A DNA stretch of 64,000 bases, taken from contig NZ_JAAGOB010000001.1 of NCBI RefSeq assembly GCF_010550695.1, forward strand, positions 62,001 through 126,000, given 5' to 3'. Positions 44,884 through 53,708 of the stretch are shown piece by piece; the stretch's first letter is position 1, and the number at the start of each line of letters is the position of its first letter. Source of the stretch: Phytoactinopolyspora alkaliphila. Lineage in GTDB: Bacteria > Actinomycetota > Actinomycetes > Jiangellales > Jiangellaceae. Under the pieces are notes generated by a model. That model was given only the letters and a program-made list of their open reading frames with translations, was not told the origin of the DNA and ran no database searches. The translations under genes were made by a program, and so were the position numbers.

Positions 44884-45468
44884 ATGCGCAAGGACCAGTC
44901 ACGAGTCTCCGGAACGCAGACGCAGCGCGGAGACGACAACGGCCGTGACTCCCAGGTAGACACGGACCCGGAGAGCGTGGCGCGCTCGGTTGTGCTGCGC
45001 AAGCTTGCCGCTGCTCCGCAGACTCGAGCGCAGCTTGATCGTGCCTTGGTCAAGAAGGGTGTGCCGGACGACGTCCGGGATCGGGTCCTCGATCGGTTCA
45101 GCGAGGTGAACCTGATCGACGACGCGGCCTATGCCGCGGCGTGGGTCGAGTCACGCCATGCAGGCCGAGGGCTGGCTCGCCGTGCCCTCGGTCACGAGCT
45201 CCGCCAGCGCGGCGTGGACCAGAATGTCGTCGATCAAGCAGTCGAAGCATTGCCGGTGGAGCAAGAAGAAGCCATGGCGCGAGACCTCGTGGCGAAGCGA
45301 TTGCCTGGCACCCGCCGGCTTGATCCGGCAGCGCGCACCCGGCGGTTGCTGGGCATGCTGGCCCGCAAGGGCTATCCACCCCGGCTCGCTTATCGCGTGG
45401 TGCGTGAAGCGCTCGAAGCGGAGGGCGTCGAGCAAGCGGAGCTGCCGGCTGAACCGCTGGAGGAGTGA
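44884..45468 (+). CDS. recX: RecX, RecA regulator
   Basis: 194 residues. Binds the RecA filament and limits its activity. The three-helix repeats are visible as LAAAPQTRAQLDRALVKKGV, YAAAWVESRHAGRGLARRAL and LLGMLARKGYPPRLAYRVVR. The first about 30 residues are charged and likely disordered. Standard recA-recX pairing; expression is probably by read-through from recA. Confidence 0.93.
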   Translation: MRKDQSRVSGTQTQRGDDNGRDSQVDTDPESVARSVVLRKLAAAPQTRAQLDRALVKKGVPDDVRDRVLDRFSEVNLIDDAAYAAAWVESRHAGRGLARRALGHELRQRGVDQNVVDQAVEALPVEQEEAMARDLVAKRLPGTRRLDPAARTRRLLGMLARKGYPPRLAYRVVREALEAEGVEQAELPAEPLEE

Positions 45469-45882
45469 GCCCCTGCTGGTTGCCGGCGCCAGAGAGATAT
45501 CGGCGTGCTTTGTCATCATCCCCACAGCTCGGAAACCGGATCGCGGCGGCATGGAGCCGCTGGGTAAGGCGTCCCTGCCTTGACCTTGTGTTCGGCTTTA
45601 CGTAGCCTCAATGGGAAAAGGTGGAAAGTACTCCGCGACCGCGGATCGACATAGCAGCACTACACGGGCATATGAGGCTGGGGCTCCGTCTTACCGGGCG
45701 TTGAATCAGCGGATACAGCAGGAGCCACGCACACGATGCGTGAGCTGCCACGAGGCGGCAGGCGGAGCCGAGAGCATTCTCTCGGTGGTGCTTGCTGTGC
45801 CTGACGTGTGACATGCGGCACGTGCGGTTGAGAGACGGTTCCACCGAGGTAAGGCCCGCCAGGGCACCGACGTGAGGAGCCG
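45469..45882. other. intergenic region between recX and rny
   Basis: About 410 bases without a convincing gene. A short hairpin CCGAGAG / CTCTCGG lies at 45768-45785, and CACGC / GCGTG arms occur shortly before it, so the rny mRNA may have a structured leader. The rny promoter must lie here. A 66-codon open frame (45611-45811) lacks a ribosome-binding site. Confidence 0.45.
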
Positions 45883-47463
45883 ATGATGGATACCGCGAGT
45901 GCTGTCCTCATCGTCGGCGCACTCCTTGTTCTTACCGTGGCTGTCGGTCTGTTCTGGAGGCGACGCCCCAGCTCTACCGCTGTTTCAGCAGAGGTGACGG
46001 CGGCCCCAGGCGCTGACGAGCTCAAGGCGGCCGAAGCCGCCGCGGCTCAGGTCAAGGCGAGCGCCGCCGAGGAAGCCGACGGCATCCTGGCGAGAGCACG
46101 CGCTGAAGCTGAGCAGCTCGAGCAGCATGCGGATGATACGAATGCACGGCTGCAGCAGAAGCGGCTTGATCTTGAGCAGCGTGAAGCCAGACTTGGGCAA
46201 CGAGAAGCGCGCTTGCACATCGAGAACCGAGCGCTGGAAGGCCGCGAGTACGAGGTCTCCCGGCAGGAGGCCGCGATCGCGGAGAAGTTCGTCGAGCTCG
46301 AAGAGCTGGAAAACGCCCGCCACGCCGAACTCGCACGAGTCGCGGGTTTGACCGCGGAGCAGGCGAAACAAGAGCTGATCGATGCGATCGAGAGCCAGGC
46401 GAAGCGCGAGGCCGCGATCAAGGCCAGAGACATCGAACGCGCCGCCAACGAGGACGCGCAGACTCGGGCCCGCGAGATCATCACACTCGCTATCCAGCGC
46501 CTTGCCTCGGAGCAGACGTCTGAGGCCGTGGTCTCGGTGCTGAACCTGCCGGGCGATGAGATGAAGGGCCGCATCATCGGCCGCGAGGGACGCAATATCC
46601 GCGCCTTCGAACAGATCACCGGCGTCAACGTCATCATCGACGACACCCCCGAGGCAGTGCTGCTTTCCTGCTTCGACCCCGTCCGCCGGGAGATCGCCCG
46701 GCTCACCCTCGAAGAGTTGGTCCTCGACGGGCGGATCCACCCACACCGCATCGAGGAGCAGTACTCCCGTTGCAAGGCCGAAGTCGAGAACCTGTGTATA
46801 CGGGCAGGTGAGGACGCGCTCGTCGAGGTTGGTGTGGCGGATGTCCACCCCGATCTGGTTGCGCTTCTCGGGCGATTGAAGTACCGCACGTCGTACGGCC
46901 AGAACGTCTTGCAGCACTTGCTGGAGTCCGCGCATTTGGCCGGCATGATGGCAGCTGAGCTGGGCCTGGACGTGACACTCGCGAAGCGTTGCGCGCTGCT
47001 GCATGACATCGGCAAGGCGTTGACGCATGAGGTCGAGGGCAGCCATGCTCTGATCGGTGCGGAGGTCGCTCGTCGCTATGGCGAGAGCGAAGACGTCGTG
47101 CACGCTATCGAGGCGCACCACAACGAGGTCGAGGTGCGAACCGTCGAGGCGGTTCTGACCCAGGCAGCTGATGCCATCTCCGGCAGCCGACCGGGAGCCC
47201 GGCGCGAGTCGCTTGAAGCGTATGTGAAGCGGCTGGAGCGGCTCGAAGAGATCGCCATGGCCCAGGAGGGTGTCGAGAAGGTCTTCGCCATGCAGGCCGG
47301 CCGCGAGATCCGGGTCATGGTCCTGCCCGACGCGGTGGACGACCTGCAGGCTCAGGTCCTGGCTCGGGATATCGCCAAACAGGTGGAGGAAGAGCTCACC
47401 TACCCGGGCCAGATCCGCATCACGGTGGTCCGGGAATCCCGCGCCACTGAGTTCGCCCGCTAA
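45883..47463 (+). CDS. rny: ribonuclease Y
   Basis: 526 residues. Endoribonuclease that initiates mRNA decay at the membrane. N-terminal transmembrane helix (SAVLIVGALLVLTVAVGLFW), long coiled coil (about 45-200), KH domain with MKGRIIGREGRNIRAFEQIT, HD domain with CALLHDIGKALTHEVEGSHA and a C-terminal RNase Y domain. A second ATG directly follows the first; GAGGAG lies upstream of both. Ends at a very strong terminator. In some actinobacteria this gene lies between recX and the glutamate transporter genes. Confidence 0.94.
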   Translation: MMDTASAVLIVGALLVLTVAVGLFWRRRPSSTAVSAEVTAAPGADELKAAEAAAAQVKASAAEEADGILARARAEAEQLEQHADDTNARLQQKRLDLEQREARLGQREARLHIENRALEGREYEVSRQEAAIAEKFVELEELENARHAELARVAGLTAEQAKQELIDAIESQAKREAAIKARDIERAANEDAQTRAREIITLAIQRLASEQTSEAVVSVLNLPGDEMKGRIIGREGRNIRAFEQITGVNVIIDDTPEAVLLSCFDPVRREIARLTLEELVLDGRIHPHRIEEQYSRCKAEVENLCIRAGEDALVEVGVADVHPDLVALLGRLKYRTSYGQNVLQHLLESAHLAGMMAAELGLDVTLAKRCALLHDIGKALTHEVEGSHALIGAEVARRYGESEDVVHAIEAHHNEVEVRTVEAVLTQAADAISGSRPGARRESLEAYVKRLERLEEIAMAQEGVEKVFAMQAGREIRVMVLPDAVDDLQAQVLARDIAKQVEEELTYPGQIRITVVRESRATEFAR

Positions 47464-47464
47464 A

Positions 47465-47524
47465 CATCCGTAACGTCCTGCAGACCGAGGCCTCTGACGC
47501 TCGGTCTGCAGGACGTTACGGATG
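47465..47524. terminator. 25-bp perfect stem-loop, bidirectional terminator
   Basis: Arms 47465-47489 and 47500-47524 are exact reverse complements (25 bp) with a 10-base loop. It starts one base past the rny stop codon and ends 12 bases short of the gluD stop on the opposite strand, so it serves both convergent transcripts. No T-tract is needed in such GC-rich hairpins. Confidence 0.9.
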
Positions 47525-47536
47525 CCGCGCGGTGGA

Positions 47537-48439
47537 TCAGACGGAGCCTCCGCTCCTACCGGTCGAGGCGTCGTCGATCCCGCGTACCTGCCCGCCGACG
47601 GCCTCCTCAGCTCTGGCCACACCACCGGCTGCCTTCTTGCTACCGCGTCGCTCGATGTAGACGGCTAGGCGAGAGAGCGTGAGGTTGATGATGATGTAGA
47701 TCGCGGCGCCGACCACGAACAGAGGAACGACGTAGCGGATGCCGAAGAAGTCGCGGAGGTTCTGGACCGACCGAAGCAGTTCGGCATACCCGATGATGAA
47801 CCCCAACGAGCTGTCCTTGAGCAACACCACGAGCTGGCTGATGAGTGAGGGCAGCATCCGGCGGACTGCCTGAGGCAAGAGGATCGACAGCAACGTCTGG
47901 GTCCGGGTGAGCCCCACCGCGTAGGCGGCCTCGGATTGGCCTTTGGGCAGGGAGACGATGCCGGCACGGAAGATCTCGGCAAATATCGCCATGTTGTAGA
48001 CGACGAGCCCGAAGACGACTGCCTGGAGGAAGCTCAGCTGCAAGGCGAGTACGCCGAAGAGCATCATCAGGACCACCGGGAGGCCCCGGAAGAGCTCGAT
48101 GACCAAGATCGACGGCCAGCTGACCCAGCGTTGTGGCGTGATCCGGCCGACCGCAAGGATAAGGCCGAGAAGGACAGCGAGTGGCGCGGCGATCGCGGCG
48201 GCTCGCAGTGTCGCGCCGAGTCCCTCGACCAGGATGAAGTTCCAGACGTCAGATGCTTCCTGGTTCTTGGGTGGGTCGAAGAACACAGACCAGCGCTCAG
48301 CTTCGAAGATGCCGTTCTGCTGGAGTTGCCATGCCCCGAGCGCCAAGAGGCCAAGCACGAAGAGCCCGCCGATGACGGAGCCGATGCGCTCCCGGCGGCG
48401 AGCTTTGGGGCCTGGGATGTCGTAGAGGACAGATGTCAT
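47537..48439 (-). CDS. gluD: glutamate-type ABC transporter permease (GluD)
   Basis: 300 residues with transmembrane helices and the EAA loop EAAYAVGLTRTQTLLSILLP. The longer N-terminal loop and the Ala/Gly/Ser-rich C-terminal tail match GluD of corynebacteria. The ATG at 48439 overlaps the gluC stop (ATGA). Partner of GluC in the amino-acid importer. Confidence 0.83.
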   Translation of the reverse strand: MTSVLYDIPGPKARRRERIGSVIGGLFVLGLLALGAWQLQQNGIFEAERWSVFFDPPKNQEASDVWNFILVEGLGATLRAAAIAAPLAVLLGLILAVGRITPQRWVSWPSILVIELFRGLPVVLMMLFGVLALQLSFLQAVVFGLVVYNMAIFAEIFRAGIVSLPKGQSEAAYAVGLTRTQTLLSILLPQAVRRMLPSLISQLVVLLKDSSLGFIIGYAELLRSVQNLRDFFGIRYVVPLFVVGAAIYIIINLTLSRLAVYIERRGSKKAAGGVARAEEAVGGQVRGIDDASTGRSGGSV

Positions 48440-49086
48440 CGCGCGAATGCCACCTTCCGCTCGACCCAATTGGCGAGGATGCCGGACGGGATGGTCAGGA
48501 TCAGATAGCACACACCGATACCGACCAGGACCGGTATGACGTCGGCGGGATTCGCATTGGCCAGGCGTCGTCCGATGGCGAAGAGCTCGGTCACCGCGAA
48601 GCCTCCCGCGACGGACGTGTTCTTGGTCAAGGCGATGAAGATATTGATCAGCGGCGGCACAACCGTGCGAAACGCTTGAGGAAGGACGATGAGCTGCAAT
48701 GTCTGGGTGAAGGTCAGCCCGATTGACCGTGCGGCTTCGGCCTGGCCGACTCCTACGCTGTTGATGCCGGATCGCACGGCCTCGCAGACGAACGCGGCGG
48801 TGTATACCGACAGCGCGACGCATGCGGAGACAAAGAAGCTCGGTGTCCGGATGCCAATCTGTGGTGCCACGAAGATGAAGAAGAAGAACAGGATCGTCAA
48901 CGGGACGTTGCGAACAAGTTCGACATAGGTGGCACCGAACCACCGCAGGCTCACCACGGGTGACACGCGGCATGCGGCCAGTAGAGTTCCTAGCACCAAT
49001 GCCGCCACCGCGGAGATGAGTGTCAGGACCAGGGTCATCCGGAAGCCCTGCCAGTACAGGTCAAAGTTGCTGACCACGGCATCCAT
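48436..49086 (-). CDS. gluC: glutamate-type ABC transporter permease (GluC)
   Basis: 216 residues, about five helices. N-terminal FDLYWQGFRMTLVLTLISAV and the loop EAARSIGLTFTQTLQLIVLP are typical of polar amino acid permeases of the HisMQ family. Coupled to gluD by a 4-base overlap. A perfect 14-bp hairpin separates it from gluB. Confidence 0.85.
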   Translation of the reverse strand: MDAVVSNFDLYWQGFRMTLVLTLISAVAALVLGTLLAACRVSPVVSLRWFGATYVELVRNVPLTILFFFFIFVAPQIGIRTPSFFVSACVALSVYTAAFVCEAVRSGINSVGVGQAEAARSIGLTFTQTLQLIVLPQAFRTVVPPLINIFIALTKNTSVAGGFAVTELFAIGRRLANANPADVIPVLVGIGVCYLILTIPSGILANWVERKVAFAR

Positions 49087-49124
49087 GCGGCATCACCTCC
49101 CTCGTGTCATGGGGCACGTCATGG

Positions 49125-49158
49125 GTGAGCTGGGCCGCCATTCAGCGGCCCAGCTCAC
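49125..49158 (-). terminator. intra-operon hairpin between gluB and gluC
   Basis: GTGAGCTGGGCCGC (49125-49138) is the exact reverse complement of GCGGCCCAGCTCAC (49145-49158), loop of 6. Located just after the gluB stop and before gluC. Such hairpins commonly stabilise the upstream message or partly terminate, giving more binding protein than permease. Confidence 0.8.
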
Positions 49159-49185
49159 GTGTCCTCATTGCCTGATAGTGGAGCG

Positions 49186-50061
49186 TCAGTATCGGTCGAC
49201 AGCCGGGGGTTCGGGTGTGTCGAGGACCTCGCCCGCGGTGGCCTCCCAGGCCGCCTCCCAGCTACCGTCGTCGTACGACTCCTCAAGCACGTCGTTGATC
49301 CAGTCCCGGAAGGCGTCGTCGTCCTTCTGCAGGCCGATACCGTAGGGCTCCTCGGTGAACTGCTCACCGACCAGCTTGAAGTCGTCCGGGCTTTCGGAGA
49401 CGTATCCCGCAAGGATGACGTTGTCTGTGGTGAGGGCGTCGACTTGCCCCTGACGCAACGGCTCCAGGCAGTCCGAGTACGCGCCGAACAGCTCCAGATT
49501 CGCGTCTGGGTAGTTGGTGCGGATGTTCTCCGCAGGTGTCGAGCCCTCGACCGAGCAGACCGATTTGCCGGCGAGGTCGTCCGGGCCTTCAATCTCTTCC
49601 TCGTCAGCCCGTACCATGATCATCTGACCGGCCTCGTAGTACGGTCCGGCGAAGTCGACGACCTCCTTGCGATCATCGTTGATCGTGTAAGTGGCCACGA
49701 CGATGTCGACCCGGCCGTCCTGGATGTATGGCTCACGGTTGGCCGACTGCGTCTCGACCCACTCGATGTCGTCCTCGGCGATCCCGAGCTTTGCGGCGAT
49801 GATCTTACCGATCTCGACGTCGAACCCTTCCGGGTCACCACTCGGACCACGCAGCCCGAACAGGGGCTGGTCGAACTTGGTGCCGATGGTGATGGAACCG
49901 GCCTCGGCCAGCTCAGCCATGGTGGTGCCTTCTTCGAAGTCCGCCGCGTCGACGTCCTCAGGCTCGGCGGTGGCACCGCCGTCGTCGTCGCCACAGGCGG
50001 CGAGGACGAGGGCCGCGGAAGCCGCGACAGCGGCGGCGGCCGCGAATCGTGTAGTGCGCAT
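49186..50061 (-). CDS. gluB: glutamate-type solute-binding lipoprotein (GluB)
   Basis: 291 residues from the ATG at 50061, chosen because GGAG is correctly spaced to it; the ATG at 50070 abuts the ribosome-binding site. Lipobox LAAC gives lipidated Cys23, then an acidic linker. The mature protein is SBP_bac_3 type: AEAGSITIGTKFDQPLFGLR, EGFDVEIGKIIAAKLG, and DLAGKSVCSVEGSTPAENI. Binds glutamate or a related acidic amino acid outside the cell. Confidence 0.88.
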   Translation of the reverse strand: MRTTRFAAAAAVAASAALVLAACGDDDGGATAEPEDVDAADFEEGTTMAELAEAGSITIGTKFDQPLFGLRGPSGDPEGFDVEIGKIIAAKLGIAEDDIEWVETQSANREPYIQDGRVDIVVATYTINDDRKEVVDFAGPYYEAGQMIMVRADEEEIEGPDDLAGKSVCSVEGSTPAENIRTNYPDANLELFGAYSDCLEPLRQGQVDALTTDNVILAGYVSESPDDFKLVGEQFTEEPYGIGLQKDDDAFRDWINDVLEESYDDGSWEAAWEATAGEVLDTPEPPAVDRY

Positions 50062-50076
50062 GCTGTACATCTCCTC

Positions 50077-50868
50077 TTAGTGAGTCAGGATCTTGCTGAG
50101 GAAGTCCTTGGCCCGGTCACTCTTGGGGCGTGAGAAGAACTCCTCGGGCTCGGCCTCTTCGACGATCCGGCCGTCGTCCATGAATACCACCCGGTGGGCG
50201 GCCTTGCGGGCGAATCCCATTTCGTGTGTCACCACCACCATGGTCATGCCCTCTTTGGCGAGGTCGGTCATGACGTCGAGCACCTCGTTGATCATCTCCG
50301 GGTCGAGTGCCGACGTCGGCTCGTCGAAGAGCATGACCTTGGGCTTCATGGCCAGCGCTCGGGCGATGGCCACGCGTTGCTGCTGCCCTCCGGACAGCTG
50401 GGCCGGCAGCTTCTGTGCCTGGTTGGCGACGCCCACCCGCTCCAGCAGGCGCATCGCGTCGGCCTCGGCCTCGGATTTCTTCACGTTCTTCGCCTTCATC
50501 GGCCCGAGCATCACGTTCTGCAGAACGGTCTTGTGGGCGAAGAGATTGAAAGCCTGGAACACCATGCCGACGTCGGCCCGTAGCCGGGCCAGCGCCTTGC
50601 CTTCGGCCGGCAGCGGCTGACCGTCGAGGGTGATCACGCCGGAGTCGATCGGCTCGAGCCGGTTGATGGCGCGGCACAGGGTCGATTTCCCGGACCCGGA
50701 CGGACCGATGACCACCACGACCTCGCCGTGGGCCACGCTCAGATTGATGTCCTGGAGCACGTGCAGCTCGCCGAAATACTTCTGGACGTCGCTGAGCACC
50801 ACCAGCGGCTCACCCGTGCCGTCCGGCGGAGCTGCTGACGGTGCGGACGCGTCATCACGTGCGGTCAT
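50077..50868 (-). CDS. gluA: glutamate-type ABC transporter ATP-binding protein (GluA)
   Basis: 263 residues. Walker [11 protein letters not shown]-loop [17 protein letters not shown], signature LSGGQQQRV, Walker [16 protein letters not shown] and H-loop VTHEMGFA: the polar amino acid ATPase pattern. First gene of the gluABCD-order operon. The ATG diverges from miaB with about 110 bases between starts. Confidence 0.9.
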   Translation of the reverse strand: MTARDDASAPSAAPPDGTGEPLVVLSDVQKYFGELHVLQDINLSVAHGEVVVVIGPSGSGKSTLCRAINRLEPIDSGVITLDGQPLPAEGKALARLRADVGMVFQAFNLFAHKTVLQNVMLGPMKAKNVKKSEAEADAMRLLERVGVANQAQKLPAQLSGGQQQRVAIARALAMKPKVMLFDEPTSALDPEMINEVLDVMTDLAKEGMTMVVVTHEMGFARKAAHRVVFMDDGRIVEEAEPEEFFSRPKSDRAKDFLSKILTH

Positions 50869-50981
50869 GCTGGCAACCTACCTATCTTCAACGTGCTTGC
50901 GCACGGTTTGGCGATTACGAACAGGCTACGAAGTCGGCTCGCGGCGGCGGAGCCGCGCCGTGCCGTAGCCTAGATGTCGAT

Positions 50982-52487
50982 ATGAGCGCGCGCACGTACC
51001 ACGTTCGCACTTTCGGGTGCCAGATGAACGTCCATGACTCCGAGCGGCTTTCCGGCCTCCTCGATGAAGCCGGCTATGCCAGATCGACCGACGGCGGCGA
51101 CGCCGACGTGGTGGTCCTCAACACCTGCGCGGTGCGGGAGAACGCGGACAACAAGCTCTACGGCAACCTCGGTCACTTGGCGTCGGTGAAGGCCAAGCAC
51201 CCCGGGATGCAGATCGCCGTCGGCGGCTGCCTGGCCCAGAAGGATCGTGCCGAGATCGTGCGGCGGGCCCCGTGGGTAGACGTCGTGTTCGGCACCCACA
51301 ACATCGGCTCGTTGCCGGTGTTGCTCGAGCGCGCCCGGGTGGAGCAGGAGGCGCAGGTTGAGATCGCCGAAGCGCTGGAGGTGTTCCCGTCGTCGCTGCC
51401 GTCGCGGCGGGAGAGCTCGTACTCGGCGTGGGTGGCCATCAGCGTGGGCTGCAACAACACGTGCACCTTCTGCATCGTGCCGGCTCTCCGGGGGCGAGAG
51501 AAGGACCGGCGGCCGGGGGACGTGCTGGCCGAAGTCGAGGCGCTGGTGGCCGAAGGCGTCATCGAGGTCACCTTGCTCGGGCAGAACGTGAACGCCTACG
51601 GCGTGGAGTTCGGCGATCGGTACGCCTTCGGGAAGCTTCTGCGATCCGTTGGCTCCGTCGACGGCCTGGAGCGGGTCCGCTTCACCAGTCCGCACCCGCG
51701 CGACTTCACCGACGACGTCATCGCGGCGATGGCCGAGACCCCGGCCGTGGCACCGCAGCTGCATATGCCCTTGCAGTCCGGCTCGGACCAGGTGCTGAAG
51801 GCAATGCGCCGTTCCTACCGGCAGAAGCGCTACCTCGACATCGTGGAGCGGGTGCGGGATGCGATGCCGCATGCCGCCATCACCACGGACATCATCGTGG
51901 GCTTTCCGGGCGAGACGGACGAGGACTTCGAGCAGACCTTGCACGTGGTGCGCGAAGCGCGCTTCGCCTCAGCGTTCACGTTCCAGTACTCCAAGCGACC
52001 GGGTACCCCGGCGGCGGAGATGACCGGCCAGGTCCCTCCCGACGTCGTGAAGGAGCGCTACCAGCGGCTCGCAGCGTTGGTCGACCAGGTGGCGTGGGAC
52101 GAGTCACGTGCGCTGGTGGGTTCGACGGTCGAGGTTCTGGCCGCCGACGGCGAGGGGCGCAAGGACGAGCAGACCCGCCGGCTCTCCGGCCGGGCCAGAG
52201 ACAACCGGCTCGTGCATTTCGCAGTTCCCGACGACGGCCCGCTCCCGCGTCCCGGTGACATGGTGACCGTCGAGGTGACCAAGGCGGCGCCGCATCACCT
52301 GGTGGCTGATTCGGCTGCCACGGGTGGCACGTACCTGCTGCGGCGTACCCGCGCCGGTGACGCGTACGAGCGAGCCAACGCCGCCGCGACCGCGGCGCCC
52401 GGATCCGGCGTTCTCCTGGGCATGCCCAGCCTGGGTGCACCGCCACCGGATCCTGCTACGGCCGCGCCCGGCTGCACCACTCACTGA
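50982..52487 (+). CDS. miaB: tRNA-2-methylthio-N6-dimethylallyladenosine synthase MiaB
   Basis: 501 residues. Radical-SAM methylthiotransferase modifying i6A37 of tRNAs reading UNN codons, using SAM and two 4Fe-4S clusters. N-terminal cluster ligands Cys13 ([10 protein letters not shown]), Cys49 (NTCAVREN) and Cys83 (GGCLAQKD); radical SAM CxxxCxxC at Cys157, Cys161 and Cys164 ([13 protein letters not shown]); TRAM domain near 390-460. The start at 50982 gives [14 protein letters not shown]; earlier in-frame codons precede the domain without support. The 3' end overlaps the membrane-protein gene on the other strand by seven bases. miaA, the enzyme making its substrate, is at the right edge. 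Confidence 0.95.
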   Translation: MSARTYHVRTFGCQMNVHDSERLSGLLDEAGYARSTDGGDADVVVLNTCAVRENADNKLYGNLGHLASVKAKHPGMQIAVGGCLAQKDRAEIVRRAPWVDVVFGTHNIGSLPVLLERARVEQEAQVEIAEALEVFPSSLPSRRESSYSAWVAISVGCNNTCTFCIVPALRGREKDRRPGDVLAEVEALVAEGVIEVTLLGQNVNAYGVEFGDRYAFGKLLRSVGSVDGLERVRFTSPHPRDFTDDVIAAMAETPAVAPQLHMPLQSGSDQVLKAMRRSYRQKRYLDIVERVRDAMPHAAITTDIIVGFPGETDEDFEQTLHVVREARFASAFTFQYSKRPGTPAAEMTGQVPPDVVKERYQRLAALVDQVAWDESRALVGSTVEVLAADGEGRKDEQTRRLSGRARDNRLVHFAVPDDGPLPRPGDMVTVEVTKAAPHHLVADSAATGGTYLLRRTRAGDAYERANAAATAAPGSGVLLGMPSLGAPPPDPATAAPGCTTH

Positions 52488-53056
52488 TCCGCGGCCACCG
52501 TCTCGGTCAGGCGTGCGGCGCGCTGCCGGCGCCGTAGCGAATCGCGGAACGTCACCCGTGCTCGATCGGCGATGGCGAGCGTGCCCAGGATGCAGACGCC
52601 CGCAGCGATAACGGTGGTGACACCTCGGAGCTCCTCGGGGATGCGTCCGAGCATGCCCCAGCCGTAGGTCACAGCCACTGCGACGACTCCGGTCAGCACC
52701 GAGGCGATGATGATGCCTCGCCGGCGGGGCCGGGGTAGTTCTGGTTCCGGCCGGCCGGCCCACCAGACGGCCACGCCCATGGCCGCCAGGACGGCCCCGA
52801 CCACGCCGATGCCGGTAGGCTCCCAGACGACGGTCGCCAACCCCGTCGTGAAGAACAGTCGCGCCGGATATCCACCGGGGTAGCGACGGCGGGCCGGCAG
52901 CCAGGCGATCGACAGGCACAGCGCCACCAGGACGACGACTCCGGCCCCAATGATCTGGACGGCATCCTCGGTCGGCAGCATGGAGGTATTCGACCATGTT
53001 CCGCGCGACCTCGCCGACAGCGGGCCGCCCGGCGCGCCCGGAAGCACCGTCAGCAT
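52481..53056 (-). CDS. small membrane protein of the miaB neighbourhood
   Basis: 191 residues (or 166 from an ATG at 52981). Four hydrophobic segments: [57 protein letters not shown] and [19 protein letters not shown], with an Arg-rich C-terminus. Position next to miaB resembles Rv2732c of M. tuberculosis; function unknown. The start is uncertain: codon use in the extra 25 codons looks coding, but no ribosome-binding site is clear at either. Confidence 0.7.
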   Translation of the reverse strand: MLTVLPGAPGGPLSARSRGTWSNTSMLPTEDAVQIIGAGVVVLVALCLSIAWLPARRRYPGGYPARLFFTTGLATVVWEPTGIGVVGAVLAAMGVAVWWAGRPEPELPRPRRRGIIIASVLTGVVAVAVTYGWGMLGRIPEELRGVTTVIAAGVCILGTLAIADRARVTFRDSLRRRQRAARLTETVAADQ

Positions 53057-53708
53057 CTCGGATGGCGGACGCCCGTACCTCCTCGTGCACGCGATTCGCA
53101 GCGGATGATCGCCCGGGAAACGGGTAGTGAGAATCGTCAGAACGCCGGTGGACTTTGCCGTTGACAGCCGCGAAGGCGATGTGGCAAGTTGCGTTGATCG
53201 AAACAGTTGCGCTCAACGGAACGCATTCTGGCGGCGTTGCCGGAATTTCAGAGTGATACGTGCCAGTGCGCGAGCATTGCTCGGTGGGAATGTGACGACC
53301 ACATGATGAGATATGAGCGATTGGCGTCAACGGCACTACTTTACGGCATTGAATCGATCCGACCGATGGCGCCCCTGCGGCATCGATAACGTTCCTGGTG
53401 GCTAGTTCGATTTCAATTGGAAATGTACTGGTCAGATGGGCATTCTGGATGCAGAGTTGATATGTCCGACAGGATCCTTTAGCGTGTTGAGCACTGCGCG
53501 ACGGAGCCAGCCGCGGGTTCCGGCGCGTCGCTGGGACCGGTCCAGTGAATTTTGCCGACAAGAGTCGGGCGACAAGCAGACTGAATCTGCTTCGGGTGGT
53601 GCTGTTCACCACGCGGGATGAGACCGACCGATGAGAGCGGCCAGCGGCTGACGCAAGGATGCTTCGGCTGTGGTGCTCCGTGTGCTGCATGAACACTGGG
53701 AGTTGTGC
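53057..53708. other. long intergenic leader before the betaine/SAM-cycle genes
   Basis: About 650 bases without a gene and with lower GC than the rest. It must hold the promoter of the methyltransferase operon. AGTTGCG followed by a pyrimidine and T occurs twice (at about 53187 and 53205), flanked by GTTGA / TCAAC arms. No riboswitch class was recognised by eye. Confidence 0.45.

Noticed and set aside
45611-45811. 66-codon open frame between recX and rny
   Set aside because: No ribosome-binding site, no hydrophobic or domain pattern and no recognisable homology; treated as non-coding.
53057-53708. SAM, SAH or c-di-AMP riboswitch before the betaine operon
   Set aside because: None of the conserved cores I know could be found by eye; a covariance-model search would be needed.
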